From positions 310,001 to 374,000 of the forward strand of contig CAWAFI010000005.1 of NCBI GenBank assembly GCA_963781285.1: a stretch of DNA of 64,000 nucleotides, in the 5' to 3' direction. The first letter of the stretch is position 1. Each line of letters opens with the position of its first letter. The notes under the pieces are model-generated. The model saw only the letters and a program-made list of their open reading frames with translations, was not told the DNA's origin and ran no database searches. This document shows positions 51,792-61,091 of this stretch, piece after piece. The DNA comes from CAIWHR01 sp963781285 (GTDB lineage: Bacteria; Pseudomonadota; Gammaproteobacteria; Burkholderiales; Casimicrobiaceae). The position numbers and the translations under genes are program-made.

Positions 51792-53576
51792 ATGCATTGG
51801 CGGAGAGGGCTTGCGGCAATCATCGGCCTTGCCGTCGTGCTCGCCCTGCTGTCCCCGCCCGCGACGGCGGCGGCGGACCCGAACAAGGTCCTGCGCATCG
51901 CGTTCCCCACCGCCGAGACCGGCTTCGATCCGGTCCGCATCTCCGACCTCTACTCCAACACCGTCAACGAGGCGATCTTCGAGCGCCTCCTGACCTACGA
52001 CTATCTCGCGCGGCCCGCGAAGCTCGTGCCGATGGTGGCCGAGGCGATGCCGGAGATCTCCGACAACGGCCGGACGTTCGTGTTCAAGCTGCGCAAGGGC
52101 ATCTACTACACGCCCGATCCCGCGTTCAAGGGGCAGAAGCGCGAACTCGTCGCCGAGGACTTCGTCTACGCCTTCAAGCGGTTCATGGATCCCAAGAATC
52201 GCTCGCCGTGGGCGTTCCTGGTCGAAGGCAAGATCGAAGGACTGGACGAGCTCGCCGAGGCGGCAAAGAAATCCGGCCGCTTCGATTACGATGCAAAGGT
52301 CCCGGGAATCCAGGCGATCGACCGGTACACGCTCCGGTTCCGGCTGAAAAGGACCGACTACATCTTCCTGTACGTTTGCGCGCACGTTCCCTTCGGGGCG
52401 ATCGCACGCGAGGTGGTCGAGGCCTACGGCGACGACGTGCAGGCGCACCCGGTCGGAACCGGGCCCTATTTCCTCAAGGAGTGGACGCGCGCGGCGAAGA
52501 TCGTGCTCGAGGCCAATCCCGACTACCGCGGCTTCACGTGGGACTTCGTGGCGTCCGATCCGGCCTGGGATGACGCGCTCGTCGCCGCGATGAAGGGCAA
52601 GCGCATGCCGCAGATCGGCCGGGTCGAGATCAGCATCATCGAGGAGGATCAGTCGCGCTGGCTCGCGTTCAACCAGAAGGAGCTCGACTACCTCGCGCTG
52701 CCCGCGACGTTCCGGCCCGAGGTGTTCGACGCCGACAACAGGCTGAAGCCGGAGTGGACGGCACAGGGCGTGTCGCTGTTCCGCGCGATCGAGCCCGACA
52801 TCGGCTACACGTTCTTCAACTTCCGCGATCCCCTCGTCGGCGGGTTCAGCAAGGAGAAGATCGCGCTGCGCCGCGCGATCATCATGGGCTACAAGCTCGA
52901 CGACGAGATCCGTGTCATCCGCAAGCACCAGGCGGTGGCCGCTGAAATGCCGATTCCGGTCGGCGTCGTCGGCCACGATCCGAGCTACCGCAGCATCAAC
53001 CGCTACGATCCGGCGCTCGCCAACAAGCTGCTCGACTACTTCGGGTACAAGAAGGGCAGCGACGGTTACCGTACGCTGCCCGGCGGCAAGCCGTTTACAC
53101 TGCGCCAGGCATCGGGCAGCAGCGCGATCGAGCGCGATTTCAACGAGTTGTGGAGGAAGTCGATGGACGCGATCGGTATCCGGATCGTGTTCGACATCGG
53201 CAAATTCTCGGATCACCTGAAGGCGTCGAAGGCCTGCCAGCTGATGATGTGGGGCGCAGCGTGGACCGCGGACTACCCCGATGGGGACAATTTCATGCAG
53301 CTGCTCTACGGGCCGAACACCGGCCAGAGCAACAACGGCTGCTACGAGTCGCAGGCGTTCGACGCGTTCTACGTGAAATCCACGCAGCTCCCGAACTCGC
53401 CCGAGCGCAACTTCCTGTTCCTCGAGATGACGCGGCAGATGGAGGTCGACGGCGCGTGGAGCCTGCACATCTCGCGCGAGCGCAACCAGCTGATCCGTCC
53501 TTGGCTCAAGGGCTACAAGAAGCACCCGATCCTGCACGGCGAATTCGTCTACATGGACCTCGAGCGGCGCAGCTGA
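51792..53576 (+). CDS. Peptide ABC transporter substrate-binding protein, copy 1
   Basis: A 594-residue family-5 extracellular solute-binding protein with a signal peptide ending near ATAAADPNK. The mature start LRIAFPTAETGFDP and later phrases EDFVYAFKRFMDP, HPVGTGPYFLKEW and ADYPDGDNFMQLLYG are typical. It should capture peptides or similar solutes in the periplasm. It is followed 28 bases later by a close paralogue, so two binding proteins probably share one transporter. Confidence 0.9.
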   Translation: MHWRRGLAAIIGLAVVLALLSPPATAAADPNKVLRIAFPTAETGFDPVRISDLYSNTVNEAIFERLLTYDYLARPAKLVPMVAEAMPEISDNGRTFVFKLRKGIYYTPDPAFKGQKRELVAEDFVYAFKRFMDPKNRSPWAFLVEGKIEGLDELAEAAKKSGRFDYDAKVPGIQAIDRYTLRFRLKRTDYIFLYVCAHVPFGAIAREVVEAYGDDVQAHPVGTGPYFLKEWTRAAKIVLEANPDYRGFTWDFVASDPAWDDALVAAMKGKRMPQIGRVEISIIEEDQSRWLAFNQKELDYLALPATFRPEVFDADNRLKPEWTAQGVSLFRAIEPDIGYTFFNFRDPLVGGFSKEKIALRRAIIMGYKLDDEIRVIRKHQAVAAEMPIPVGVVGHDPSYRSINRYDPALANKLLDYFGYKKGSDGYRTLPGGKPFTLRQASGSSAIERDFNELWRKSMDAIGIRIVFDIGKFSDHLKASKACQLMMWGAAWTADYPDGDNFMQLLYGPNTGQSNNGCYESQAFDAFYVKSTQLPNSPERNFLFLEMTRQMEVDGAWSLHISRERNQLIRPWLKGYKKHPILHGEFVYMDLERRS

Positions 53577-53604
53577 ACCGCGGCGGGACCCCGAAGGAAT
53601 TCCG

Positions 53605-55437
53605 ATGATCCGACACCTTCCGCGCAATTCGCTCGCGCTCGCCATCGCGTTCGCAGCCGCGCTCCTGCTGGCCCCGCCCGCTGCCGCGGCCGACGCGAGC
53701 AAGGTGATCCGCCACGTGTTCCCGGCGGCCGAGACCGGCTTCGATCCGGCGGGGGTGCACGACTTGTACTCCGGCACGCTCGTTCAGGTGCTCTTCGAGA
53801 CGCTTTACACGTACGACTACCTGGCGCGGCCGTCGAAGCTCGTACCGCTCACCGCGGAGGCGCTGCCACAGATCACCGACAACGGAAAGACGTACACGGT
53901 CAGGCTCAAGAAAGGGATCCATTTCATACCCGACCCGGCGTTCAAGGGCCAAAAGCGCGAGCTCACCGCCGACGACTATGTCTATACGTTGAAGCGGCTT
54001 GTCGACCCGAAAATCCACTCCCCGTACGCATTCCTCGTCGAGGGCAAGATCGTTGGCCTGGACGAGGTCGTCGATGCTGCGAAGAAGTCGGGCAAGTTCG
54101 ACTACGATGCGAAGATTGCGGGCTTGCGAGCGGTCGACCGCTACACGCTGCGCATCCAGCTCAAGGACACTGACTATGGCCTGGCTTACATCCTCGCGCA
54201 CGAGCCCACCTCTGCCGTCGCGCGCGAGGTGATCGAGGCATACGCCGATGCGACAGGCCGCGCGATGTCCAATCCGGTCGGCACTGGCCCGTACAAGCTC
54301 GCCCGTTGGGTGAGGAGCTCGAAGATCGTTCTCGACGCGAACCCGGATTACCGCGGCTTCGTCTGGGACTTCAAGTCAACCGACTCCGCCGACCAGGCAC
54401 TGATCGCCCAAATGAAGGGCAAGAAGATGCCGCAGGTCGGACGCGTCGAGGTCAGCATCATCGAGGAGGACCAGGCGCGGCTGCTCGCGTTCCAGAACAG
54501 CGAGCTCGACATCATGAACATGGAGGGCCCGCTCGCCCCCAACGTGCTCGACGGCGGCAAGCTCAAGCCCGCTTTCGCCGCGAAAGGGGTCAAGCTGTCG
54601 CGCTTTGTCGACCCCGAGATCACCTACCACTACTGGAACCTGCAGGATCCGGTGGTCGGCGGGCTCTCGAAGGAGAAGGTAGCGCTGCGCCGGGCGATGG
54701 CGATGGCCTACAACGTCGACGAGGAGATCAAGGTCGTCAGGAACGGCCAGGCGGTCGAGGCGCAGTTCCCGATTCCTCCGGGCGTGGTCGGTCATGACCC
54801 CGATTACCGGACAAGCGTAAAGTACGACCCTGCCGGCGCCAATGCGCTGCTCGACCGGTTCGGGTACAAGAAAGGCGCCGACGGCTGGCGCACGCAGCCC
54901 GACGGCAAGCCACTCGTCGTCCGCTATGCGTCGCGGCCCGATTCACTCGGCCGCCAACAGGATGAAATGTGGAAGAAGGCATTCGATTCGATTGGCATCC
55001 GGATGGAGGTCCAGAAGGACAAGTTCCCCGAGCTGCTGAAGCTCGAGAAGCAATGCAAGCTGATGATGCGCACGGCTTCCTGGATCGCCGACTATCCCGA
55101 CGGCGACAACTTCGTGCAGCTCCTCTACAGCAAGAACATCTACCAAAGCAACAACGCATGCGCGACGATCCCCGAATATGACCGCCTCTACGAGCAGTCA
55201 ATCCGGATGCCGGATTCGCCCGAGCGCAACAAGCTGTACCATGAGATGGCGAAGATCATCGAGGCATACGCACCGTGGCGGCTCGACATCAGCCGCTACC
55301 GCAACCAGCTCGCGCAGCCGTGGGTCATCGGCTACAAGAAGCATCCGATCCTGCACTCGGAATGGCAGTACATCGATGTGGCCCCCGTCGGCACGCGGCC
55401 GATCCCGGGGCCCGGGGGGTCGAAGGAGGAGCAGTAA
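53605..55437 (+). CDS. Peptide ABC transporter substrate-binding protein, copy 2
   Basis: A 610-residue paralogue of the preceding protein, with signal peptide (cleaved near AAAADASK) and the same landmarks: FPAAETGFDPAGVHDLYSG, DDYVYTLKRLVDP, NPVGTGPYKLARW and ADYPDGDNFVQLLYSKN. The two proteins are similar along their whole length but clearly diverged. Differences cluster where the ligand should bind, which suggests distinct ligands; that is inference. GAAGGAA precedes the ATG. Confidence 0.9.
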   Translation: MIRHLPRNSLALAIAFAAALLLAPPAAAADASKVIRHVFPAAETGFDPAGVHDLYSGTLVQVLFETLYTYDYLARPSKLVPLTAEALPQITDNGKTYTVRLKKGIHFIPDPAFKGQKRELTADDYVYTLKRLVDPKIHSPYAFLVEGKIVGLDEVVDAAKKSGKFDYDAKIAGLRAVDRYTLRIQLKDTDYGLAYILAHEPTSAVAREVIEAYADATGRAMSNPVGTGPYKLARWVRSSKIVLDANPDYRGFVWDFKSTDSADQALIAQMKGKKMPQVGRVEVSIIEEDQARLLAFQNSELDIMNMEGPLAPNVLDGGKLKPAFAAKGVKLSRFVDPEITYHYWNLQDPVVGGLSKEKVALRRAMAMAYNVDEEIKVVRNGQAVEAQFPIPPGVVGHDPDYRTSVKYDPAGANALLDRFGYKKGADGWRTQPDGKPLVVRYASRPDSLGRQQDEMWKKAFDSIGIRMEVQKDKFPELLKLEKQCKLMMRTASWIADYPDGDNFVQLLYSKNIYQSNNACATIPEYDRLYEQSIRMPDSPERNKLYHEMAKIIEAYAPWRLDISRYRNQLAQPWVIGYKKHPILHSEWQYIDVAPVGTRPIPGPGGSKEEQ

Positions 55438-55634
55438 GGCATCACCGAAGGAGAAAGGACGCGCCTGCGGGGTGAACCCGGCGCGGACCCGACGTTCCGC
55501 GCTGGGGCCGGTTCCCACCGGGGCAGGCCGCGGGGCACCGCGGGTCAGAACAGCGAGCGCGAGCCGCGATCGATAGTACGATTGACAGCCCGATCCGCGC
55601 GCGATCCGTGCGGCGAGCGGAGGTGGACATCGCA

Positions 55635-56573
55635 ATGACCGCATACATCATCCGACGCCTGTGGCAGATGCTGCCGACGATGGCCGGCGTCATTCTCCTC
55701 GTGTTCATCCTGTTCAACGCGGTCGGTGGCGACCCCGCGTACGTACTGGCGGGGAAGATCAGCAACCAGGAGCAGATCGACAACATCAGGCGCCAGCTCG
55801 GCCTCGACCAGTCGGTCTGGGTCCAGCTGTGGATCTTCGTGAAACAGGTGCTGACCGCGGATTTCGGCGCTTCCTGGAGCACCAACGAGCAGGTGTCGAA
55901 CATCCTCGCGACGCGCCTGGGCCCGTCGCTGACGGTGCTGGTGCCGCTGCTGTTTCTCGATACGATGTTCGCGATCGCGCTGGCGCTGGCGGTGGCGTAT
56001 GTCCGCGGCTCGCTGACCGACCGCATGGTGATGATCATCTGCACGATCGGCCTGTCGATTTCCATCCTCGTCTACATCATCGTCTTCCAGTACGTATTCG
56101 CCTACAAGCTCGGCTGGTTCCCGGTGCAGGGCTGGGGCAACGACTTCCTCGAAAACCTGGTCAAGTACTCGTCGCTGCCGATCCTGATCGGGCTCACCGT
56201 CAGCATCGCGCCCAGCCTGCGGCTCTACCGGACGTTCTTCCTGGACGAAATCAATCAGGACTACGTGCGCACCGCGCGCGCCAAGGGGCTGTCCGAAAAC
56301 CGGATCATGTGGGTACACGTGCTGCGCAACGCGTCGATCCCGATCATCACGAACCTGATGGCGACGCTGCCGGGACTGCTGCTCGGGGCGTTCCTGATCG
56401 AGCGCTTTTTCTCGATTCCCGGGATCGGGCGCGAGGTGATCCTCGCCGTCGAGCGGTCGGATTTTCCGGTGATCAAGGCGCTCACCGTCTACGTTGCGTT
56501 CGCGACGATGGCTTCCAACCTGCTCGCCGACCTGATGTACAAGGCGGTCGACCCGCGCGTCCAGCTCAAGTGA
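55635..56573 (+). CDS. Peptide ABC transporter permease, DppB/OppB type
   Basis: A 312-residue inner-membrane protein with six predicted segments, starting MTAYIIRRLWQMLPTMAGV. The ABC permease EAA loop is seen in DYVRTARAKGLSENRIMWVHVLRNA. The end reads FATMASNLLADLMYKAVDPR. ATG 55635 is preferred over an upstream 55608 start because it gives the standard DppB N-terminus. It is five to eleven bases from the next permease gene. Confidence 0.9.
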   Translation: MTAYIIRRLWQMLPTMAGVILLVFILFNAVGGDPAYVLAGKISNQEQIDNIRRQLGLDQSVWVQLWIFVKQVLTADFGASWSTNEQVSNILATRLGPSLTVLVPLLFLDTMFAIALALAVAYVRGSLTDRMVMIICTIGLSISILVYIIVFQYVFAYKLGWFPVQGWGNDFLENLVKYSSLPILIGLTVSIAPSLRLYRTFFLDEINQDYVRTARAKGLSENRIMWVHVLRNASIPIITNLMATLPGLLLGAFLIERFFSIPGIGREVILAVERSDFPVIKALTVYVAFATMASNLLADLMYKAVDPRVQLK

Positions 56574-56583
56574 GGGGATGACG

Positions 56584-57810
56584 ATGCCGAACGACACCGC
56601 ATTGGAGCCCCTCGCGCCGGCGGCGCGCGAGATTCCGCACACGGTTTCGCCGGGCTTGTGGGCGCTCGCCTGGAAGCGCCTGCAGTCGGATCACGTCGGC
56701 ATGGTTTCGATGGCGATCGTGCTGGCGTTTCTCGTCATGATGGTCCTGTCCGGGACCGGATTGATCGCGAACGACTGGGGGAAGGAAACGGGCGTCAACT
56801 ACGCGCCGCCGTCGTTCCTCGGCGCCGACATCGAGGCCGGCGCGCCGGCGGCACCGGCCGCCCTTCCCGCAGGGTCGCCGGATGCGCCGCCCGCGGTCGA
56901 GTACAAGTCGAGCGTCGTCGACCCGTTGGCCGACGCGCTGAAGGAAATCCAGGGGCAGCAAACGCCAGCAGCGTCCGCCACCGAAGCAGGCGGGGCGGCG
57001 AAGTCGGTGGATCCGCTCGCCGACGTGATGGCCGACATCAAGGCCGAATCCGGCAAGGCTGCCGCCGACCGCACGGCGAAGGGCGCAGCCCCAGCTGACG
57101 TCACGGAAGCACGGGCGGCGACGCTGCCGTTCGGCGGCGACAAGTGGGGCCGCGACGTGCTCAAGAAGACGATCAAGGGCTCGGAAACGTCGATCTTCGT
57201 GGGTCTCGCCGCCGCGGGGGTCGCGGTGTTCATCGGCACGATCTTCGGCGCGCTGGCCGGCTACTACGGCAAATGGGTCGACGATTTCTTCAACTGGTTC
57301 TACAGCGTGTTCAGCTCGATTCCGTACCTGCTCCTGATCCTCGCGGTCGCCGCAGTGCTGCAGAAAAAGGGGATGCTGACGATCATCCTGATCCTCGGGC
57401 TCACCGGCTGGACCGGTATCTTCCGGCTGATCCGCGGCGAATACCTGAAGCACAAGGCGCGCGAATACGTGCAGGCGGCAGACGCCATCGGCGCATCGAA
57501 CGCGCGCCGGATGTTCGTCCACATCTTCCCCAACGTGAGCCACGTCGTGCTGGTGCAGCTTTCCATCTACGCCGTCGGGTTCATCAAGGCCGAGGTCATC
57601 CTGTCGTTCCTTGGCTTTGGCGTGCCGGTGGACGTCGTGTCGTGGGGCTCGATGCTGAACGAGGCACAGAACGAGCTGATCCTCGGCAAGTGGTGGCAGC
57701 TTGCGGCGGCGGGCACCGCGATGGCGATCCTGGTGACGGCGTTCTCGCTGTTCACCGACGCGCTGCGCGACGCGCTCGATCCGAAGCTCAAGGGAAGGAT
57801 GGGCGCATGA
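56584..57810 (+). CDS. Peptide ABC transporter permease, DppC/OppC type, with a long insertion
   Basis: A 408-residue permease, about 100 longer than usual. Residues 1-79 hold the cytoplasmic start and segment 1; the conserved DKWGRDVLKKTIKGSETS begins near residue 186. Between them, residues ~80-180 form an Ala/Pro-rich insert with a repeated VDPLADxxxxI motif (112-121 and 142-151). The EAA loop is EYVQAADAIGASNARRMFVHIFPN. ATG 56584 has GAGGGG at ideal spacing; 56578 is also possible. The insert should face the periplasm, near the binding proteins. Confidence 0.88.
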   Translation: MPNDTALEPLAPAAREIPHTVSPGLWALAWKRLQSDHVGMVSMAIVLAFLVMMVLSGTGLIANDWGKETGVNYAPPSFLGADIEAGAPAAPAALPAGSPDAPPAVEYKSSVVDPLADALKEIQGQQTPAASATEAGGAAKSVDPLADVMADIKAESGKAAADRTAKGAAPADVTEARAATLPFGGDKWGRDVLKKTIKGSETSIFVGLAAAGVAVFIGTIFGALAGYYGKWVDDFFNWFYSVFSSIPYLLLILAVAAVLQKKGMLTIILILGLTGWTGIFRLIRGEYLKHKAREYVQAADAIGASNARRMFVHIFPNVSHVVLVQLSIYAVGFIKAEVILSFLGFGVPVDVVSWGSMLNEAQNELILGKWWQLAAAGTAMAILVTAFSLFTDALRDALDPKLKGRMGA

Positions 57811-57814
57811 GCGG

Positions 57815-57925
57815 CGAGCCGGGGCCCCGAGCCGAAGGCAGGGGGATGCGAGCAAGCGCGAGTGCGCCCAACGGCCGACCCTCCAGCGCTGTCGTTCCAC
57901 AAGATTTCGAGGAGGCCGTGGCGTA
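57815..57925. repeat. GGGGATGCGA-type intergenic repeat, one unit
   Basis: This spacer inside the transporter operon matches the blocks at 28.1-28.3 and 41.5-41.8 kb: GAGCC-GGGGCCCC, then GGGGATGCGA at 57842-57851, AGCAAGCGCGAGT, GGCCGAC, and an end of GAGGAGGCCG. It fills almost the whole gap between permease stop and ATPase start. Confidence 0.62.
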
Positions 57926-59656
57926 ATGAGCACGACGCAGAATTCGCTGTCGGATCCGCTGGTGCGTGTGCGCAATCTGGAGGTCGCTTTCCAGATCGAC
58001 AAGGGCAACATCTTCGAGGCGGTCAAGGGCGTTTCCTTCGATATCCCGAAGAACACGACCGTGGCGCTGGTTGGCGAGTCGGGCAGCGGCAAGTCGGTGA
58101 CCTCGCTCGCGATCCTCGGCCTCCTGCCCCCGGAGAATTCCATCGTCGGCGCGGCAAGCGAGATCCTCTACGGCGGCCGCAACATCGCCCGGCTCGAACC
58201 GGCGGATTTGCGCCGGCTGCGTGGCGCCGACATCTCGATGATCTTCCAGGAGCCGATGACGTCGCTCAATCCCGTGTTCACCTGCGGCTTTCAGCTGACC
58301 GAGGTGTTGCGGCTGCACATGGGGATGACGCCGGCGCAAGCGAGGAAGCGCGCGATCGAACTGCTGGACGAAGTCGGCATTCCCGACCCCGAGTACAAGA
58401 TCAATGCGTACCCGTCGCAGATGTCGGGCGGCCAGCAGCAGCGCGTGATGATCGCGATGGCGATCGCTTGCGAGCCGAAGCTGCTCATCGCCGACGAGCC
58501 GACGACCGCGCTCGACGTCACGATCCAGAAGCAGATCCTCGACCTCATCGCCGCGCTGCAGAAGAAGCACCAGATGTCGGTGCTGTTCATCACCCACGAT
58601 CTCGCCGTCGTCGGCGAGATCGCCGACTACGTCGTCGTGATGAGGAACGGCGAGATCCGCGAGCAGGGCCCCGCCAAGGACATCTTCGAGAACCCGCGCG
58701 ACGCCTACACGCAGGCGCTGCTCAAGTGCCGCCCGCAGCTCGAGCGCCGGCCGATGCGGTTGCCGGTGATCGACGACTACATGGGCGGCCGTACGGCGGG
58801 CTCGCGCGACATGTCCGAGCGCCGGCGCGGAGTGAATCCGGGCGACCTCATCGTGCTCGACGTCAAGAACCTCGGCAAGAACTTCTATTCACGCGAGGGC
58901 CTGTTCGGCAAGCGGACGTTCGAGGCGGTGAAGGACGTCTCGTTCCAGCTGCCGAAGGGCAAGACGCTGGGCCTCGTCGGCGAATCGGGATCCGGCAAGA
59001 CGACGGTGGGGTTGACGCTGATGCGGCTGCACGAGGCAACCACGGGCGAGGCGATCTTCGAGGGGCGCGACATCCTGTCGATGTCGGCGAAGGAATTCAT
59101 GCCCTGGAAGCGGCGCATCCAGATCATCTTCCAGAATCCCTACGCATCGCTCAACCCGCGCTTCACGATCGGCTACATCCTGACCGAGCCGATGCAGATC
59201 CACGGGATCGGGGCGAACGACCAGGAGCGCACCGACCTGGCCTTCGAGCTCCTGCACAAGGTCGGGCTGCCGGAGGACTCCTTCTACAAGTACCCGCACG
59301 AATTCTCGGGCGGCCAGCGGCAGCGGATCGCCATCGCGCGCTGCCTGACGATGAAGCCGGATATCCTGATCTGCGACGAGTCGGTGTCGGCGCTCGACGT
59401 GTCGGTTCAGGCGCAGGTGCTGAACCTGCTGCAGGACCTGCAGGACGAATTCGGGCTCTCGTTCATCTTCATCTCGCACGATCTCGCCGTCGTCAAGTAC
59501 ATCGCCGACGAGATCATGGTGATGAGCGAGGGAAAGATCGTCGAAATTGCGAACTCCGACGACATCTACCGCCACCCGCGCGAGGCCTACACACAACGGC
59601 TTCTCGCGTCGATCCCGAAAGGCTGGCACGGCGGGCACGCGCGCGCAGCGTCGTGA
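57926..59656 (+). CDS. Peptide ABC transporter, fused double ATP-binding protein (DppD-DppF type)
   Basis: A 576-residue protein with two ABC ATPase domains. Domain 1 (residues ~10-270): Walker A GESGSGKSV, signature MSGGQQQRVM, Walker B LLIADEPTTALD. Domain 2 (~310-560): Walker A GESGSGKTTV, signature FSGGQRQRIA, Walker B ILICDESVSALD. Each is followed by an oligopeptide transporter C-terminal tail. It powers the two permeases upstream and completes the operon. The fused form resembles GsiA/YejF. Confidence 0.93.
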   Translation: MSTTQNSLSDPLVRVRNLEVAFQIDKGNIFEAVKGVSFDIPKNTTVALVGESGSGKSVTSLAILGLLPPENSIVGAASEILYGGRNIARLEPADLRRLRGADISMIFQEPMTSLNPVFTCGFQLTEVLRLHMGMTPAQARKRAIELLDEVGIPDPEYKINAYPSQMSGGQQQRVMIAMAIACEPKLLIADEPTTALDVTIQKQILDLIAALQKKHQMSVLFITHDLAVVGEIADYVVVMRNGEIREQGPAKDIFENPRDAYTQALLKCRPQLERRPMRLPVIDDYMGGRTAGSRDMSERRRGVNPGDLIVLDVKNLGKNFYSREGLFGKRTFEAVKDVSFQLPKGKTLGLVGESGSGKTTVGLTLMRLHEATTGEAIFEGRDILSMSAKEFMPWKRRIQIIFQNPYASLNPRFTIGYILTEPMQIHGIGANDQERTDLAFELLHKVGLPEDSFYKYPHEFSGGQRQRIAIARCLTMKPDILICDESVSALDVSVQAQVLNLLQDLQDEFGLSFIFISHDLAVVKYIADEIMVMSEGKIVEIANSDDIYRHPREAYTQRLLASIPKGWHGGHARAAS

Positions 59657-59723
59657 GCGCCCGCCCGCTATTCCAGCGGGCGGGGAGTGGGTTGGCGCGA
59701 GGGACGAGCGCCGGTGGCCCGTC

Positions 59724-61091
59724 TCAGAGGGTGAACGTGAGCTCGGACAAAAGCGCGCCAGGCAGGCGCATCGACGACAACTGACGTTCGTGGTAGGTCT
59801 CGCTCGCGAGCAGAAGCTCAGTCTCCGTTGTCAGCGCTTCGAGGTTCGCGCCGAGCATCCGGAACAGCGTGTCGTCGAAGCGCAGAACATCGATCGGCGC
59901 GACGACCCGGCCGTTCTCGACCCAGAACGTCGCGAATCGCGTCATACCGGTCATCCGGCAGGCCGGGCGGTCCGAATAGTTGAGGTAATGCAGATTGCCG
60001 ATGTAGAGCCCGGTGTCGAGCGCCGCGTGCGCATCCTTCGCCGCGAGCGCGCCGCCCGTCATCGCGATGGACTCGGGAGTCTCCTCGCCGTTGGCGCCGT
60101 TTGCTGGGAGGGAGAACTCGCGCGCGGTTCGCGGCGAAACCAGTGCGCCCGTGAGTCTCCCAGCGTCGATGAGCGGGACGCGCGGCGGGCGCGCGAAGCC
60201 CTCGCCCTGGAAGGCGGGCGCGACGCCGTCGGCGGTCGCTTCGGCAATCGTCACGCTGGGATCGAGCGTCACCGCATCCGCGCCGCCGTCGCGCATCCGC
60301 ATGAGGCTGCTTTGTTTCGTCGCCAGGGCGCGCCCGGAAAAGCCGCCCCAGCATAGCATCGAGACGATGTCCTCCATCGCCGCCGGCGTCAGGAAGGCGC
60401 GGTATCTGCCTGGGGCGAGCGCCTTCGGGGTCCGCGCGATGCAGGCCAGCGCGTCACTCGTCTCCTCCATCTTCGCCGCGAACGCGCGTGCGTCCCAGGC
60501 GAACCCGGAGAGCCCGGATTTCACTGCCTTGTCGGCACGATGGTAGAGGCTCCATTGCAGGTTGAACGCCTGCGCCTCGTGCCAGTTGCGCTGGCCGTGC
60601 GCGTTGGCGAAGCCGCGGTAGACAGGGCCCCCGGCGTACAGGCCGACAAGGTCGCGGCCGTCCGCTGCGGCAAGCACGGCGTCGATCACCGTTTCCGCGG
60701 CAGGCAGGGGCCCGCCGCGGATGTCGCGCGTCGATGTTACGTCGGTGGCGATCAGCAGATGCGGATCGTCAGCCAGGTCCGGCAGCGCCTCGCGCAGACG
60801 CCCGACCGCGGCGGTGAGCGCGGCGCGGTCGGCCGCGAGGTTACCGGCGAGCGAAAGGCGCATCGTCGCATGCCGCGCGTCGCGGATCAGGTCGACATCC
60901 AGATAGCGCTGAACGACGCTTCCCGGCTGCCGGACCTTGCCGCGGTTGAACCGCACGAAGTCGGACGCTTCCGCCGCGAACCACGCGGTATAGATCTCGC
61001 CCGCGGCGATCGTGTCATCGAGCGTCGCGGCGAGATCCTGAAAATATGCCTCCATCGTCGCCTGCGCGACGGTCTGTTCGCGCGGCGCCAT
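59724..61091 (-). CDS. TldD/PmbA-family protease subunit (TldE-like)
   Basis: A 455-residue protein of the PmbA/TldD superfamily. It lacks the HExxxH metal site found in the partner upstream, as expected of TldE-type subunits. C-terminal phrases GLYIGNLHYLNYSDRPACRMTGMTRFATFWVENG fit the family (TNLHYLNYSD-like core). TldD/TldE form a metalloprotease that matures small modified peptides and degrades unfolded peptides. The ATG overlaps the upstream stop (ATGA at 61088-61091). Confidence 0.82.
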   Translation of the reverse strand: MAPREQTVAQATMEAYFQDLAATLDDTIAAGEIYTAWFAAEASDFVRFNRGKVRQPGSVVQRYLDVDLIRDARHATMRLSLAGNLAADRAALTAAVGRLREALPDLADDPHLLIATDVTSTRDIRGGPLPAAETVIDAVLAAADGRDLVGLYAGGPVYRGFANAHGQRNWHEAQAFNLQWSLYHRADKAVKSGLSGFAWDARAFAAKMEETSDALACIARTPKALAPGRYRAFLTPAAMEDIVSMLCWGGFSGRALATKQSSLMRMRDGGADAVTLDPSVTIAEATADGVAPAFQGEGFARPPRVPLIDAGRLTGALVSPRTAREFSLPANGANGEETPESIAMTGGALAAKDAHAALDTGLYIGNLHYLNYSDRPACRMTGMTRFATFWVENGRVVAPIDVLRFDDTLFRMLGANLEALTTETELLLASETYHERQLSSMRLPGALLSELTFTL

